Shown: positions 1 to 9,517, counted from the stretch's first letter. The stretch: 64,000 bases of DNA from Affinundibacterium amnicola (GCF_014284275.1 NZ_JACOFU010000006.1:213862-277861); one strand, 5' to 3'. The notes: generated by a model from the sequence alone, not told the origin. A program made the numbers and translations.

Positions 1-155
1 TTAGGGCTGCCTGATGTTGCCTTTGTCTTGACTGGCTTGCTGTAAGGGATTTTTTCTGTCTTATTCGATGATTGTGCTAACGCTGGGTGAATAGAGATGC
101 CGATCAGGCAAAGTGTTACCAGCAGTGGACTTGTGTAGTAATTGGTTATTTTCAT
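1..155 (-). CDS. Exported protein, N-terminal fragment (cut by window edge)
   Basis: Reading the minus strand from an ATG at 155 gives 51 codons open to the window edge. The peptide starts MKITNYYT, continues with a hydrophobic stretch (LLVTLCLIGISI) and has a plausible signal peptidase I site HPALA-QSS near residue 27, followed by a Lys/Thr/Ser-rich segment. The product is therefore an exported (periplasmic or outer-membrane) protein; its function cannot be read from this fragment. In many Burkholderiales a TPR protein followed by lolB and ispE is divergent from mutM, so a TPR protein is the most likely identity (inference from gene order only). Confidence 0.6.
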   Translation of the reverse strand, partial: MKITNYYTSPLLVTLCLIGISIHPALAQSSNKTEKIPYSKPVKTKATSGSP

Positions 156-307
156 TCGATTCTGGGATAAATGAGAGAATTGCTGAAGCTAGGTACAATA
201 GTCCGTTAAGAAGATCTTGATGCAAATGATTTTACGCTGAAATGTAACGCGATTTGTGTCAACTTGTATATGCCCTGTAACGCTAAGTTTGCCGATGAGA
301 GAGTTTT

Positions 308-1129
308 ATGCCGGAATTGCCCGAGGTTGAGGTCACACGATTGGGAGTGCAACCCCATGTTGATGGGAAAAAAGTGAGTGAGGTGGTGCTAAGGCGAGAT
401 GGTCTGCGTTGGCCATTCCCTGCTAACTTAAGGGAACTGATTCTGCATCAAACGATCTTAGCAACCGGTCGCCGTGGGAAATATTTACTACTGCATTTTG
501 CACACGGTAGTTTATTAATCCATTTAGGGATGTCTGGAAACTTGCGGATTATGCCTTCCAAAACGCCGCCGCAAAAGCATGATCATGTCGATATTTTGCT
601 GGGTGAGCAAATGCTGCGTCTAACTGATCCGCGTCGATTTGGTGCCGTGCTTTGGCATGATAATGCGGATGGTTCGTTGGAAGAGCATTTATTGTTGCGT
701 CGTTTAGGCGTGGAACCATTAACCGATCATTTCACCGCTGAATTCTTGTTTCAGCAGGCAAGGCAGCGCAATGCGGCTATTAAGCAAGTGCTATTAGCGG
801 GCGATATTGTGGTCGGAGTTGGTAATATTTATGCATCAGAAAGCTTGTTTAGAGCGGGTATTAACCCAAAAACCGCAGCAAATCGTATCAGTCTAAAACG
901 TTATCAGGCCCTGACTATTGCGATTCGAGAGGTGCTGGCATTAGCGATTAGTCGCGGAGGTAGTAGCCTGAAGGATTTCGTCGGTGCCGATGGTAAAACC
1001 GGGTATTTTCAGCAATCTTATTTTGTTTATGACCGCGCAGGTGAGCCTTGCCGTGTTTGTCAAGGGACAATTAGACACATTGTACAAGGCCAACGTAGCA
1101 GCTTTTATTGTGTAAATTGTCAAAAATGA
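308..1129 (+). CDS. mutM: Formamidopyrimidine-DNA glycosylase (Fpg/MutM)
   Basis: Base-excision repair glycosylase/AP lyase that removes 8-oxoguanine and formamidopyrimidines. The 273-aa product has the family length and the diagnostic N-terminus M-PELPEVE, in which Pro2 (the nucleophile once Met is removed) and Glu3 are catalytic; Lys58 in GRRGKYL matches the conserved lysine. The C-terminus carries the zinc finger, with cysteines at about 248, 251, 268 and 271 (C-X2-C-X16-C-X2-C). The ATG at 308 is fixed by the need for Pro at position 2. It is divergent from the exported protein at 1-155, and the dynamin-like gene follows 81 bp downstream. mutY, the partner enzyme of the GO system, lies 3.3 kb downstream on the same strand. 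Confidence 0.97.
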   Translation: MPELPEVEVTRLGVQPHVDGKKVSEVVLRRDGLRWPFPANLRELILHQTILATGRRGKYLLLHFAHGSLLIHLGMSGNLRIMPSKTPPQKHDHVDILLGEQMLRLTDPRRFGAVLWHDNADGSLEEHLLLRRLGVEPLTDHFTAEFLFQQARQRNAAIKQVLLAGDIVVGVGNIYASESLFRAGINPKTAANRISLKRYQALTIAIREVLALAISRGGSSLKDFVGADGKTGYFQQSYFVYDRAGEPCRVCQGTIRHIVQGQRSSFYCVNCQK

Positions 1130-1210
1130 GCCAGAATGTCGTATTGTTGAGTTTCTAGAAGAAAACAATCTGCCACTCGACGGCGCTAGAAGAATAATTT
1201 TGAGGATGCT

Positions 1211-3136
1211 ATGAGTAATTTGGTTCAGAACTTTGAAGAATACAGTGGTTGGCGCTCAGGTGTTGCACAGGCGATTGAGCAATATCGTGCCTGGATTGCT
1301 GGTTCTGATTTTGCTGATGGCATTCTCGACCAGCGCATTATGCGTTTGAAAGAACGTCTGGTTGACGATAAATTGACGATTGCGTTTGTGGCAGAGTTCT
1401 CTCGTGGTAAATCAGAGTTAATTAATGCGATTTTCTTTGCAGAGTATGGTCAACGTATCTTGCCATCTTCGGCTGGTCGTACCACCATGTGCCCGACTGA
1501 ATTATTGTATGACGAGGGCATGCCACCTTGTATTCGCCTATTGCCAATTGAAACGCGTAGCGAGACTTTAAGCACTACAGAATATAAAGGTCACCAGCAT
1601 GTGTGGACGGTGCTGCCGCTTGATACGAAATCTGGCGACGGTATGCTGGAAGCGTTTAAGCAAGTCAGCCTGACTAAGAAGGTGAGTAAAGAAGTTGCCA
1701 AGTCATATGGCTTGTATGACGAAAGCGATCCTGATGCGGCTTTGGAAGTGGATGAAGACGGCTTGGTTGAAATTTCTCAATGGCGTCATGCAATTGTGAA
1801 TTTTCCACATCCATTATTAAAGCAAGGCTTGATCATTGTCGATACGCCGGGCCTAAACGCGATTGGTACCGAGCCAGAATTGACGTTGAATTTGATTCCG
1901 AATGCGCATGCTGTGTTGTTTATTTTGGCGGCAGATACCGGTGTAACGAAGAGCGATATTGAAGTGTGGCGCGATCATATCGGCAGTGGTGCTGGTCGTA
2001 TGGTGGTCTTGAATAAGATTGACAGCATGTGGGATGAGCTGCGTACACCGGAAGAAATCGAAGCGCAAATTCAGCATCAGATTACCTCCGTTGCGCACAC
2101 TTTGAGTTTAGAAGAGAAACAGATATTTCCTATCTCTGCGCAAAAAGGTTTGGTCGCAAAAATTAATAAGGATGCACCTTTGCTCGCCAAGAGCCGTTTG
2201 CCCAAGCTTGAATATGCGCTCTCTAAAGAACTGATCCCGTCTAAGAAAAATATTATTCGCGCTCAGTTAGCAAGTGATATCCAAGAGATTACCGATGGCC
2301 AATATGCAGTCATTAATGCGCGCGGCCGCGGCGTTAACGAACAACTACATGAATTAAAAAGTTTGCGCGGGAAAAATCAAAATGTGATCGAACACATGAT
2401 GAAACGCGTGACTTTAGAGAAGCAAGAGTTTGATGCCAGCCTGATGAAGATGCAGGGCACGCGTGCCGTATTTACGCGTTTATCCACAGAGGTTTATACC
2501 AGCTTAGGCATGGATATTCTGAAGGAAGAAATTAAGACCGCCAGAGAAGATATGGAATCGAGCAGGTTTTCATTAGGCTTGAAAGAAGCGATTAAAAATT
2601 TCTTCACCCAGATTAAATTGAATTTGGAAGCGTCGAATCGTAAAACCGATGAAATTTCGGAGATGATGGCGATTATGTATCGTAAATTTTCGACAGAGCA
2701 TGGCTTAGCGCTGACTGCACCGATGCCATTTTCTCTCGATAAGTATATGCAAGAAATCACGGCGATTGAGTCTGTGTTTCAAAGGCAATTTAGCACCATT
2801 ACTTTAATGACGACTTCGCAAAAAGTCTTGATGCAAAAGTTTTTTGATTCGATTTCTGCGCGCGTCAAACAAAGTTTTTCGCAAGCAAATCGTGATGTGG
2901 AAGCTTGGCAAAAAGTGGTCATGGCACCAATTGAAGCGCAGATTCGTGAGCATAAAAATCAATTGAAGAACCGTATGCAATCGATACAGAGAATTCACGT
3001 CGCAACAGACAGCTTGGAAGAAAAAATTTCTAGCTTTGAAGCGATGATGACGGAAGTGGATGCACAGAAAAAAACTTTAGAAGAATTGCGTCACAATATT
3101 CATAAAGCTTTGTCTGCTGAATTAAGCGCGGTGTAA
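1211..3136 (+). CDS. Dynamin-like large GTPase
   Basis: Bacterial dynamin-family GTPase of 641 aa. The G1/P-loop AEFSRGKSE is at residues 61-69, G3 (DTPG) at 211-214 and G4 (NKID) at 268-271; the Arg-Gly-Lys-Ser form of G1 is typical of dynamin-like proteins rather than small GTPases. The second half (about 340-641) is mostly charged helix with long coiled-coil segments (for example KTLEELRHNIHKAL near the end), as expected of a stalk/effector region. Bacterial relatives are linked to membrane remodelling; the exact role here is unknown. The ATG at 1211 follows the SD-like run TTGAGGATGCT. A strong terminator at 3207-3237 ends the unit. This family commonly sits between mutM and mutY in Burkholderiales (from memory). 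Confidence 0.9.
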   Translation: MSNLVQNFEEYSGWRSGVAQAIEQYRAWIAGSDFADGILDQRIMRLKERLVDDKLTIAFVAEFSRGKSELINAIFFAEYGQRILPSSAGRTTMCPTELLYDEGMPPCIRLLPIETRSETLSTTEYKGHQHVWTVLPLDTKSGDGMLEAFKQVSLTKKVSKEVAKSYGLYDESDPDAALEVDEDGLVEISQWRHAIVNFPHPLLKQGLIIVDTPGLNAIGTEPELTLNLIPNAHAVLFILAADTGVTKSDIEVWRDHIGSGAGRMVVLNKIDSMWDELRTPEEIEAQIQHQITSVAHTLSLEEKQIFPISAQKGLVAKINKDAPLLAKSRLPKLEYALSKELIPSKKNIIRAQLASDIQEITDGQYAVINARGRGVNEQLHELKSLRGKNQNVIEHMMKRVTLEKQEFDASLMKMQGTRAVFTRLSTEVYTSLGMDILKEEIKTAREDMESSRFSLGLKEAIKNFFTQIKLNLEASNRKTDEISEMMAIMYRKFSTEHGLALTAPMPFSLDKYMQEITAIESVFQRQFSTITLMTTSQKVLMQKFFDSISARVKQSFSQANRDVEAWQKVVMAPIEAQIREHKNQLKNRMQSIQRIHVATDSLEEKISSFEAMMTEVDAQKKTLEELRHNIHKALSAELSAV

Positions 3137-3206
3137 TTAGATTTGCTCTGCATATTAACTTGTTAAAGTAAGATCGCTGAAGTGATTTGTACGCGATTGA
3201 TATCTC

Positions 3207-3238
3207 AAACGCTGATAAAGTTTTTATCAGCGTTTTTC
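3207..3238 (+). terminator. Rho-independent terminator after the dynamin-like gene
   Basis: Perfect 13-bp stem: AAACGCTGATAAA (3207-3219), 3-nt loop, TTTATCAGCGTTT (3223-3235), ending in a T run to 3237. It lies 70 bp after the stop at 3136 and just before the ribosome binding site of the next gene, so it argues against the upstream in-frame start at 3187 for that gene. Confidence 0.85.
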
Positions 3239-3255
3239 TATTGAGGAGAAGAAAA

Positions 3256-4368
3256 ATGAAAAACCGTCACCCTGTTTATCTTCGTACGGTAACTCTCAGC
3301 AAAGGCATTTGCTTGGCGCTGAGTGGTTTTTTAGTGTCAGCATCAGTGTCGATGTCAGCATTTGCACAAGATGCTTGGAAAAAAATCGATGCAGGAATAA
3401 CTGCTGAGTTACGTGGCTTGTCGGTGGTGAATCGTCATGTAGCTTGGGCGAGCGGCGCGAAAGGTACGGTGATTCGTACCGTCGACGGAGAAAATTGGCA
3501 AAACGTGTCGATTAGTTTGAAATTGCCAGAAGCGAGTCAACTTGATTTTCGTGATATTCAGGGGATTGATAAATTCACTGCGATTGCCATGAGTGCAGGA
3601 CCAGGTAAAGCTTCGACCATTTATAAAACGATCGATGGCGGCGCCACTTGGGAACTGATGATAGTCAATGGCGAAGCCAGTGGTTTTTGGGATGCAATTG
3701 ATTTTTGGGATGCGAAAAATGGTGTGATTTTTGGTGATCCGATTGCAGGACAGTTCCAAGTGCTGATCACCAATGACGGTGGCAAGACTTGGAAAAATGC
3801 CGCAGCAGATTTAACTCAGTTAACGGCATTACCAAATGAGGGGGCATTTGCGGCGAGTGGTACTTGCGTTTCTGTGACTGGGAAAAATGATGTTTGGTTT
3901 GCGACCGGCGGTGCGGATAAGACACGCGTGTTTCATTCCGCAGATCGTGGTCAAAACTGGACTTTTTCAGAAACAGCAGTGGCCGCCGGTGCACCACCAA
4001 AAGGTTTGTTCTCGGTAGCCTTTAACCATGAAGGATTGGGTTTTGCGGTCGGTGGTGATTATCAAAAAGCGAAGGGTGATGGATTAAATGCGGTGATTAG
4101 TCGAGATAAAGGCAAAACTTGGATAGCCGCACCTGCCTTACCTTTAGGCTTCTTATCTGTAGTCGTGACAGTGCCAGGCCAGGCGAAGACCTTTGTGGTG
4201 GGTGGATTAGCCGGATCTGGTGTGACCCGAAATGGCGGTCAGTCTTGGGAAGTGTTAAGTGAAACGCCTTTAAATGCGATGGGATTCGCTGATGCCTTAC
4301 ATGGCTGGGCTGTTGGTCCAAAAGGTTTAGTCATGAAATATGCGGGTAAGCGCTTGATCAGTGAATGA
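3256..4368 (+). CDS. Exported YCF48/BNR-repeat beta-propeller protein
   Basis: A 370-aa protein. I chose the ATG at 3256 because GGAG sits just upstream and the in-frame start at 3187 lies before a terminator hairpin. The N-terminus is a long signal peptide (MKNRHPVYLRTV..., hydrophobic core, AFA-QDAW cleavage near residue 38). The mature part holds at least six Asp-box/BNR-like turns (DGENW, DGGATW, DGGKTW, DRGQNW, DKGKTW, NGGQSW), the signature of YCF48-like propellers related to the photosystem II assembly factor HCF136. In heterotrophs such proteins are annotated as oxidoreductase-like or photosystem-stability-like; no catalytic function can be assigned. Predicted location is the periplasm. 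Confidence 0.85.
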   Translation: MKNRHPVYLRTVTLSKGICLALSGFLVSASVSMSAFAQDAWKKIDAGITAELRGLSVVNRHVAWASGAKGTVIRTVDGENWQNVSISLKLPEASQLDFRDIQGIDKFTAIAMSAGPGKASTIYKTIDGGATWELMIVNGEASGFWDAIDFWDAKNGVIFGDPIAGQFQVLITNDGGKTWKNAAADLTQLTALPNEGAFAASGTCVSVTGKNDVWFATGGADKTRVFHSADRGQNWTFSETAVAAGAPPKGLFSVAFNHEGLGFAVGGDYQKAKGDGLNAVISRDKGKTWIAAPALPLGFLSVVVTVPGQAKTFVVGGLAGSGVTRNGGQSWEVLSETPLNAMGFADALHGWAVGPKGLVMKYAGKRLISE

Positions 4369-4468
4369 TCTCGTACCAAGTTCGGAGGTGGCTTCTGAAG
4401 TCGAACGATTTAGGATCAGAACGACCTAGAATCAGAACCACCTTTTATTTTGCTTTGAATCGATATTC

Positions 4469-5653
4469 ATGAATAAAAAAATAGCGGTAAACTCGCAACT
4501 TCGTCCACGTAAAACGCCCGAGGACTCGATTTATTTTGATCCAGAATTTTCTGCCGCATTAATTACCTGGCAAAAGCAGCATGGTCGCCATAGCTTGCCT
4601 TGGCAAAACACCAGTGATGCGTATCGTGTCTGGTTGTCTGAAATCATGTTGCAGCAAACTCAGGTAACTGCAGTTATTCCTTACTACTTACGGTTTCTTG
4701 AAAACTTCCCAACTGTGCATGATTTAGCCGCTGCACCCGTTGAGGAAGTAATGGCATTGTGGGCCGGTTTGGGTTATTACACCCGTGCGCGCAATTTGCA
4801 TCAATGTGCGAAGCAAGTCGTGGAAAAGTATCAGGGTATTTTTCCTAGTGACCCACAATTGCTGCAAGCCTTGCCTGGAATTGGTCGATCGACCGCGGCG
4901 GCAGTCGCTGCATTTTCTTACGGAACAGTAGCAGCAATTTTGGACGGTAATGTAAAACGTGTATTCGCTCGTGTCTTTGGTATTAATGCCTATCCCGGAC
5001 TAAAACCAGTCGAAGACGATTTATGGTTACGTGCCGAAGCCTTATTACCTAAAGCTGGCATCGCTGCCTACACCCAAGGTTTGATGGACTTGGGCGCTAC
5101 CCTTTGCACGCGTAGTAAACCCGATTGTTTGCGTTGTCCGTTTCAGCAACGATGTGTGGCTTTCGCTGAAGGGCGTACCGCTGAATTGCCAGTGCGTAAG
5201 CCAAAGAGTAAGCAAAAGGAAAAACATGTCATTATGCTTTTGCTAGAACATCAGGGAGAGGTCTTACTAGAGCAACGTCCGATGACCGGAATCTGGGGCG
5301 GCTTAGTTTCCTTGCCAGAATTAGATGGCATGCAAGAAGCGCGTGTGATCGCGACGGAGTCGCTTGAATCAATGACCATGTCGACCACCATATCGTCGCA
5401 CGATCAGGTGCGTGCCCAGAGTATGGTAAATAATTTCGGTGAAATTAAATCGGCCATCGCGCTATCACCATTTATGCATACTTTTACGCATTTTAAATTG
5501 CACATTCGTGTAATTCATTTCATAATTTCACGCAGGTTTGAGTTCGTTGGTGAGAGCAATTTACGTTGGACTGATCTCAAGCAAGTGGAGCAACTCGCTT
5601 TACCCGCACCAGTGAAAACACTTTTACAAACCTTGACCGCCAATTTGATTTAG
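4469..5653 (+). CDS. mutY: A/G-specific adenine DNA glycosylase
   Basis: Removes adenine mispaired with 8-oxoguanine, complementing MutM. The 394-aa product has catalytic Glu58 (SEIMLQQTQ), the helix-hairpin-helix LPGIGRSTAAAV, catalytic Asp159 (ILDGNVKRV) and the [4Fe-4S] loop with spacing C-X6-C-X2-C-X5-C (CTRSKPDCLRCPFQQRC). The C-terminal ~150 residues form the NUDIX-like 8-oxoG recognition domain (LLLEHQGEVLLEQRP, GIWGGLVSLPE). It is somewhat longer than the 350-aa E. coli enzyme, with a ~20-residue N-terminal extension and an insertion near residue 300. The start ATG at 4469 gives all conserved elements; a shorter start is not excluded. Confidence 0.96.
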   Translation: MNKKIAVNSQLRPRKTPEDSIYFDPEFSAALITWQKQHGRHSLPWQNTSDAYRVWLSEIMLQQTQVTAVIPYYLRFLENFPTVHDLAAAPVEEVMALWAGLGYYTRARNLHQCAKQVVEKYQGIFPSDPQLLQALPGIGRSTAAAVAAFSYGTVAAILDGNVKRVFARVFGINAYPGLKPVEDDLWLRAEALLPKAGIAAYTQGLMDLGATLCTRSKPDCLRCPFQQRCVAFAEGRTAELPVRKPKSKQKEKHVIMLLLEHQGEVLLEQRPMTGIWGGLVSLPELDGMQEARVIATESLESMTMSTTISSHDQVRAQSMVNNFGEIKSAIALSPFMHTFTHFKLHIRVIHFIISRRFEFVGESNLRWTDLKQVEQLALPAPVKTLLQTLTANLI

Positions 5654-5696
5654 TTTGACTTAGTTTGACTTAAGGCGTCAGATGAAGATTAAATTT

Positions 5697-5738
5697 CATC
5701 CGTGATGATTCGTGTTTCATCGCGGATGACGGGTTTTT
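5697..5738 (+). terminator. Probable terminator after mutY
   Basis: CATCCGTGATGA (5697-5708) pairs with TCATCGCGGATG (5717-5728) with one G-U; ACGGGTTTTT follows. It lies 44 bp after the mutY stop. The rest of the 5654-6000 gap holds short 10-bp tandem repeats (5646-5672 and 5841-5875) and the SD of the next gene; no gene is visible. Confidence 0.6.
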
Positions 5739-6000
5739 CATCACATCGTGGTTTACATCGTTTTATGCGTAAGCCACACTTGTTTCATCGTATGTTGTTG
5801 ATGTTATTCAATTGCCGATGTTTTGCTTTGTTATGTTTTCGAATTAATTCGGCTTAATTCGGTTTAATTCGATTGAATCCAGATTTCTCAATAGGATTTG
5901 TGATGATGGACAAGCAGCCGCTGTCGTCACACAAATTGCACCGCAAGTGTGCCTAAGAAAAAATCTGGAATTTAAAAGAACCCAATGAAAGGAGTTCATT

Positions 6001-7467
6001 TTGATTAGTCCTATTCTCGCTCGTTTACTCGGAATTGCTGCGCTTAGTATGCCTGCAATCGCACTTGCCGATACCAAACCCTGTCGTATTCCTAGCTTTC
6101 CACAGGAAGTAAAGTGTGGGCAGGTTCAAAGAGCACTTGATCCTGCAAAACCAGATGGTAAGAAAATTGATGTGCACTATGTTGTGCTTCCATCGAAAGA
6201 TAGAAATAAATTACCTGATGCTGTGTTTTTATTAGCTGGCGGTCCCGGCCAAAGTGCAGTGGAAGCTGCGTCCTTTGGCGATTCGATATTAGGTAAATTA
6301 AATCGTCGTCGTGATTTGGTTTTTGTGGATCAACGAGGAACGGGAAAAAGCGCTTCATTGAAATGTGCAGAACTTGAAGTAACTGACAAAATTCTCGATA
6401 AAGAAAGTGCTTTTAAAGCGACATTGGATTGTATGCAGAGTTTGCAAAAGTTGCCGCATGGCGATTTGCAATTTTATAGCACCAGCATCGCGGTACAGGA
6501 TTTAGAAGCGATTCGTGTTGCGCAGAATTACGGTGCAATTAATTTGGTCGGCGTTTCTTATGGTACGCGTGTTGGCTTGGAGTATTTGCGTCAATATCCA
6601 CAATCGGTACGCCGTTTGGTGATTGATGGCGTAGTACCGCCGGACTTGAGCCTACTTGCATCGGATGCGCAAGTTGCCTTGGATGGCGTGTTCAATGATT
6701 GTGCAAAAAATACGCGTTGTAACACGGCGTATCCAGATTTGGCGGGTACTTGGAAGCGTTTGTTAAATAACACACCGCGCCAATTTACTTTTACCAATTC
6801 TCGTTTGCTCACGACGATTAGTACAAAAATTATGCGTGAAGACTTGATTGGTATGGTGTTCAAGGCTTTGTATTCGCCCGCAATGACTTCGGTATTACCT
6901 TACGCGATTACGCAAGCAGAGAAAGGAAAATTAGATCCTTTGCTCAGCTTGAGCGGTAGTTTTAATCAACCAGGTCCTGGTGGTTTGACCTTGGGTATGC
7001 ATTATTCAGTATGGTGTGGTGAAGCCTATGCTAAACCGCGTCCGGCAAGTGCAACGACCGATGAATTCACTGCCAGAACCGCGGAGATGTACGACAAAAT
7101 TTGTGCAAGCTGGCCACGTGCAGAAATACCGAAAGAATTCTATACCGTGCCAGCATCGAAATCACCTGTGTTATTGCTGAGTGGTGGAATCGATCCAGTG
7201 ACGCCAACCCGTAATGGTGATCAAGTTGCGAAGGCGTTGGGAGCGAAAGCACGTCACATTAGTATCGACAATGCTAGCCATGGTGTGTTGACACAAGGCT
7301 GCGTTCGTGAAGTCGCAAACAAATTTTTGGCGGCAAAAACCGATGAAGAAGCACTAGCGGTGGATGCGAGTTGTGTGCGTCAAATTCCTCGTCCCTTGGT
7401 ATGGTTGCCTCCTGTGACTAAAACAGATAATGCGGTAAGCGCCGACGTAAAGAAAGCAGGAGAATAA
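6001..7467 (+). CDS. Exported alpha/beta hydrolase, TAP (tripeptidyl aminopeptidase) type
   Basis: A 488-aa serine hydrolase of the SlpD/SlpE/TAP-like class (Abhydrolase_1 core plus TAP-like C-terminal domain). The oxyanion region is LLAGGPGQSA. The nucleophile elbow GVSYG places Ser186; Asp398 (GGIDPVTP) and His427 (NASHGV) complete the triad. A signal peptide is visible (LLGIAALSMPAIALA-DTKPC, cleavage near residue 24), and several cysteines suggest disulfides in the periplasm or outside the cell. The start codon is TTG at 6001, supported by AAAGGAG seven bases upstream; no better ATG exists in frame near the signal peptide. It is followed after 1 bp by the ABC transporter ATPase gene, so the three genes 6001-9459 probably form one transcript. 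Confidence 0.88.
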   Translation: MISPILARLLGIAALSMPAIALADTKPCRIPSFPQEVKCGQVQRALDPAKPDGKKIDVHYVVLPSKDRNKLPDAVFLLAGGPGQSAVEAASFGDSILGKLNRRRDLVFVDQRGTGKSASLKCAELEVTDKILDKESAFKATLDCMQSLQKLPHGDLQFYSTSIAVQDLEAIRVAQNYGAINLVGVSYGTRVGLEYLRQYPQSVRRLVIDGVVPPDLSLLASDAQVALDGVFNDCAKNTRCNTAYPDLAGTWKRLLNNTPRQFTFTNSRLLTTISTKIMREDLIGMVFKALYSPAMTSVLPYAITQAEKGKLDPLLSLSGSFNQPGPGGLTLGMHYSVWCGEAYAKPRPASATTDEFTARTAEMYDKICASWPRAEIPKEFYTVPASKSPVLLLSGGIDPVTPTRNGDQVAKALGAKARHISIDNASHGVLTQGCVREVANKFLAAKTDEEALAVDASCVRQIPRPLVWLPPVTKTDNAVSADVKKAGE

Positions 7468-7468
7468 G

Positions 7469-8299
7469 ATGATTATTGTTGAAGATCTACACAAAGAATT
7501 CGTAAAGCTCGGCAAGCCAAAGTTTGGTATTGGTATGCGCACCGCAGAAAAAGTGAAGGCGGTCAATGGCGTTAGCTTTACGGCTCAAGACGGCGCAATT
7601 TTAGGTTTGTTAGGTGCCAATGGCGCTGGTAAAACTACTAGCTTGCGTATGGTGGCATCCATGTTAAAGATGGATAGCGGTTCGATTCAGATTGATGATG
7701 CGCAAGTGAAAGAAGGTCAAACAGCTTCGCAAGCGCGTCTGGGGATTTTGTCCGATGCACGTGGTTTGTATCCACGTTTAACTGCCCGCGAAAATATTCA
7801 GTACTACGGCAAATTACATGGCATGGATAAAACCACGATAGAAAAGCGTATCGATCAATTAGCACACTGGCTAGAAATAAAAAACTTGCTGGATCGCCGC
7901 ACTGAAGGTTTTAGTCAGGGTGAACGTATGAAGATTGCCTTAGCACGCGCCTTAATTCACGATCCTAAGAATATTATTTTGGATGAACCAACCAATGGTT
8001 TAGATGTGGTCGCCACACGTGCCTTAAGAGAATTTTTGCGTTGGTTACGAAGCCCCGAGGGCGGTGGTAAATGCATCGTTTTTTCTACGCACATTATGCA
8101 AGAAGTAGAGCGCTTGTGCGATACCGTAGTGATTGTCGCGCAAGGCAGAACAGTGACATCGGGTACGGTCGCTGAATTAATGGCGCAGGCACAAGAAGCC
8201 GATTTCGAAGATGCATTTGTGAAGCTGGCATTTTTGGATAAGCCTGCTGCATCTAATACGAGTCATCACTCAACATTGAATCAAGGGAGTGTCGCATGA
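7469..8299 (+). CDS. ABC transporter ATP-binding protein, NatA-like
   Basis: A 276-aa ATPase subunit. Walker A is GANGAGKTT, the signature is FSQGERMKIALARAL, Walker B is IILDEPTNGLD, and the switch His is in FSTHIMQEVE. The arrangement, with a single permease gene overlapping its 3' end by 4 bp (ATGA at 8296), is typical of NatAB/CcmA-type exporters, where NatA couples ATP hydrolysis to extrusion of Na+ or another substrate. The substrate is not evident here. It is linked to the upstream secreted hydrolase with a 1-bp gap, suggesting co-transcription. Confidence 0.92.
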   Translation: MIIVEDLHKEFVKLGKPKFGIGMRTAEKVKAVNGVSFTAQDGAILGLLGANGAGKTTSLRMVASMLKMDSGSIQIDDAQVKEGQTASQARLGILSDARGLYPRLTARENIQYYGKLHGMDKTTIEKRIDQLAHWLEIKNLLDRRTEGFSQGERMKIALARALIHDPKNIILDEPTNGLDVVATRALREFLRWLRSPEGGGKCIVFSTHIMQEVERLCDTVVIVAQGRTVTSGTVAELMAQAQEADFEDAFVKLAFLDKPAASNTSHHSTLNQGSVA

Positions 8300-9459
8300 G
8301 AGAAGTATTTGCAATTTACTGGAAAGAAATTTCAGATGCGATGCGCGATCGTCGTACTTTATTGATGGTCTTAACTAGCTCGCTATTGTTAGTTCCGGTG
8401 CTGTTATTTGTTTTTTCCACCGTGATGTCGCAGGTCGAATCGCAAGCGGTTGATCGTAGTGTGATGGCTGTGAACATGAAAGATGCACCAGGTCTGGAAA
8501 ATTACATTTTGCGCCAAGGTTACGAAATCAAATCTGCACCCGTTGATTATGAAGAAAAATCACGCAGTAAAGAATTGATCAAGCCAGTCTTATTGGTTCC
8601 TGAAAATTTCGAACAAGATTTGTCATCAGCCAAACGCGTTGAATTGGAAATTGCTTACGACACGTCGAATCGTCAGGCAGAAATGGGACTTGGTCCGTTA
8701 CGTCAATTGTTGAATGGTTACGTTCGTGAGCGTACCGGTTTAGATTTAATGATGCGCGGAATTTCGCCTGATCTGTTGCAGTCAATTTCTGTAAAAGAAC
8801 GTCATATTAGTCGCCCCGATGAACGTCGTGTCACGATTACTGCGATGCTACCTTTGGTCTTGATCATGGCCATTGTGATGGGCGGTATGTTTGCGGCAAT
8901 TGACAGCACGGCTGGTGAGCGTGAGCGTGGCTCTTTGGAACCATTGATGATGAATCCAGTGTCAGGATTCCAATTGGCAATCGGTAAAACTGCTGCGGTT
9001 GCTTCCGTGAGCGTGTTAATTGTGATTTTGACCGTCAGTAGTTTTTTTCCGGCGCAATCGATTATTGCAAACGAAGCCTTACGCGCTGAGTTTCAGTTTG
9101 GAATCAAAGATGCGCTTGCATTTATGATTGTGTTGATTCCACTCGCTGCCGCGCTATCTTCTTTGCAAGTGGCGTTGTCATTAACTTGTAAATCATTCAA
9201 AGAAGCTAATGTGCGTAATCAGTTATTAAGCTTGGCTGTATCATTTATGCCGATGTTTTTTGTGATCAATCCCGGTAAAGAACCAGCTTGGTTGGGATGG
9301 GTTCCCGTCATGGCGCAAACACAGATGATGAACCAGGTTTTGAAAGGTGAGTTAGTGAGTTTGAACGCAATCGGTATTGCCTTACTGGTGTGCTGTGCCA
9401 TCGTTGCTGCCAGCTTGTTGTTTGTCTCTCGCAAGATGCGTGAAGTTGTGATGGAATAA
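8296..9459 (+). CDS. ABC transporter permease, NatB / ABC-2 type
   Basis: A 387-aa membrane subunit. It has one N-terminal TM helix (residues ~23-45), a large external domain (~46-175), then a cluster of about five TM segments (LPLVLIMAIVMGGMFAAI; AAVASVSVLIVILTVSSFF; ALAFMIVLIPLAAAL; LAVSFMPMFFVI; AIGIALLVCCAIVAASLLF). ERERGSLEPLMMNPVS matches the conserved cytoplasmic motif following TM2 in NatB/YhaP-like permeases. Its ATG overlaps the ATPase stop by 4 bp, indicating translational coupling. Together they form an exporter of unknown substrate. Confidence 0.9.
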   Translation: MREVFAIYWKEISDAMRDRRTLLMVLTSSLLLVPVLLFVFSTVMSQVESQAVDRSVMAVNMKDAPGLENYILRQGYEIKSAPVDYEEKSRSKELIKPVLLVPENFEQDLSSAKRVELEIAYDTSNRQAEMGLGPLRQLLNGYVRERTGLDLMMRGISPDLLQSISVKERHISRPDERRVTITAMLPLVLIMAIVMGGMFAAIDSTAGERERGSLEPLMMNPVSGFQLAIGKTAAVASVSVLIVILTVSSFFPAQSIIANEALRAEFQFGIKDALAFMIVLIPLAAALSSLQVALSLTCKSFKEANVRNQLLSLAVSFMPMFFVINPGKEPAWLGWVPVMAQTQMMNQVLKGELVSLNAIGIALLVCCAIVAASLLFVSRKMREVVME

Positions 9460-9481
9460 TAGACTTCAATCATTGATGAAC

Positions 9482-9517
9482 AAAAAAACCGTTGATCGAA
9501 AGTTCAACGGTTTTTTT
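9482..9517. terminator. Bidirectional terminator between the ABC permease and rapZ
   Basis: Perfect 14-bp stem A7CCGTTGA (9482-9495) / TCAACGGT7 (9504-9517), with A-runs and T-runs on either side so that it can act on both strands. It separates convergent genes. Confidence 0.9.
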
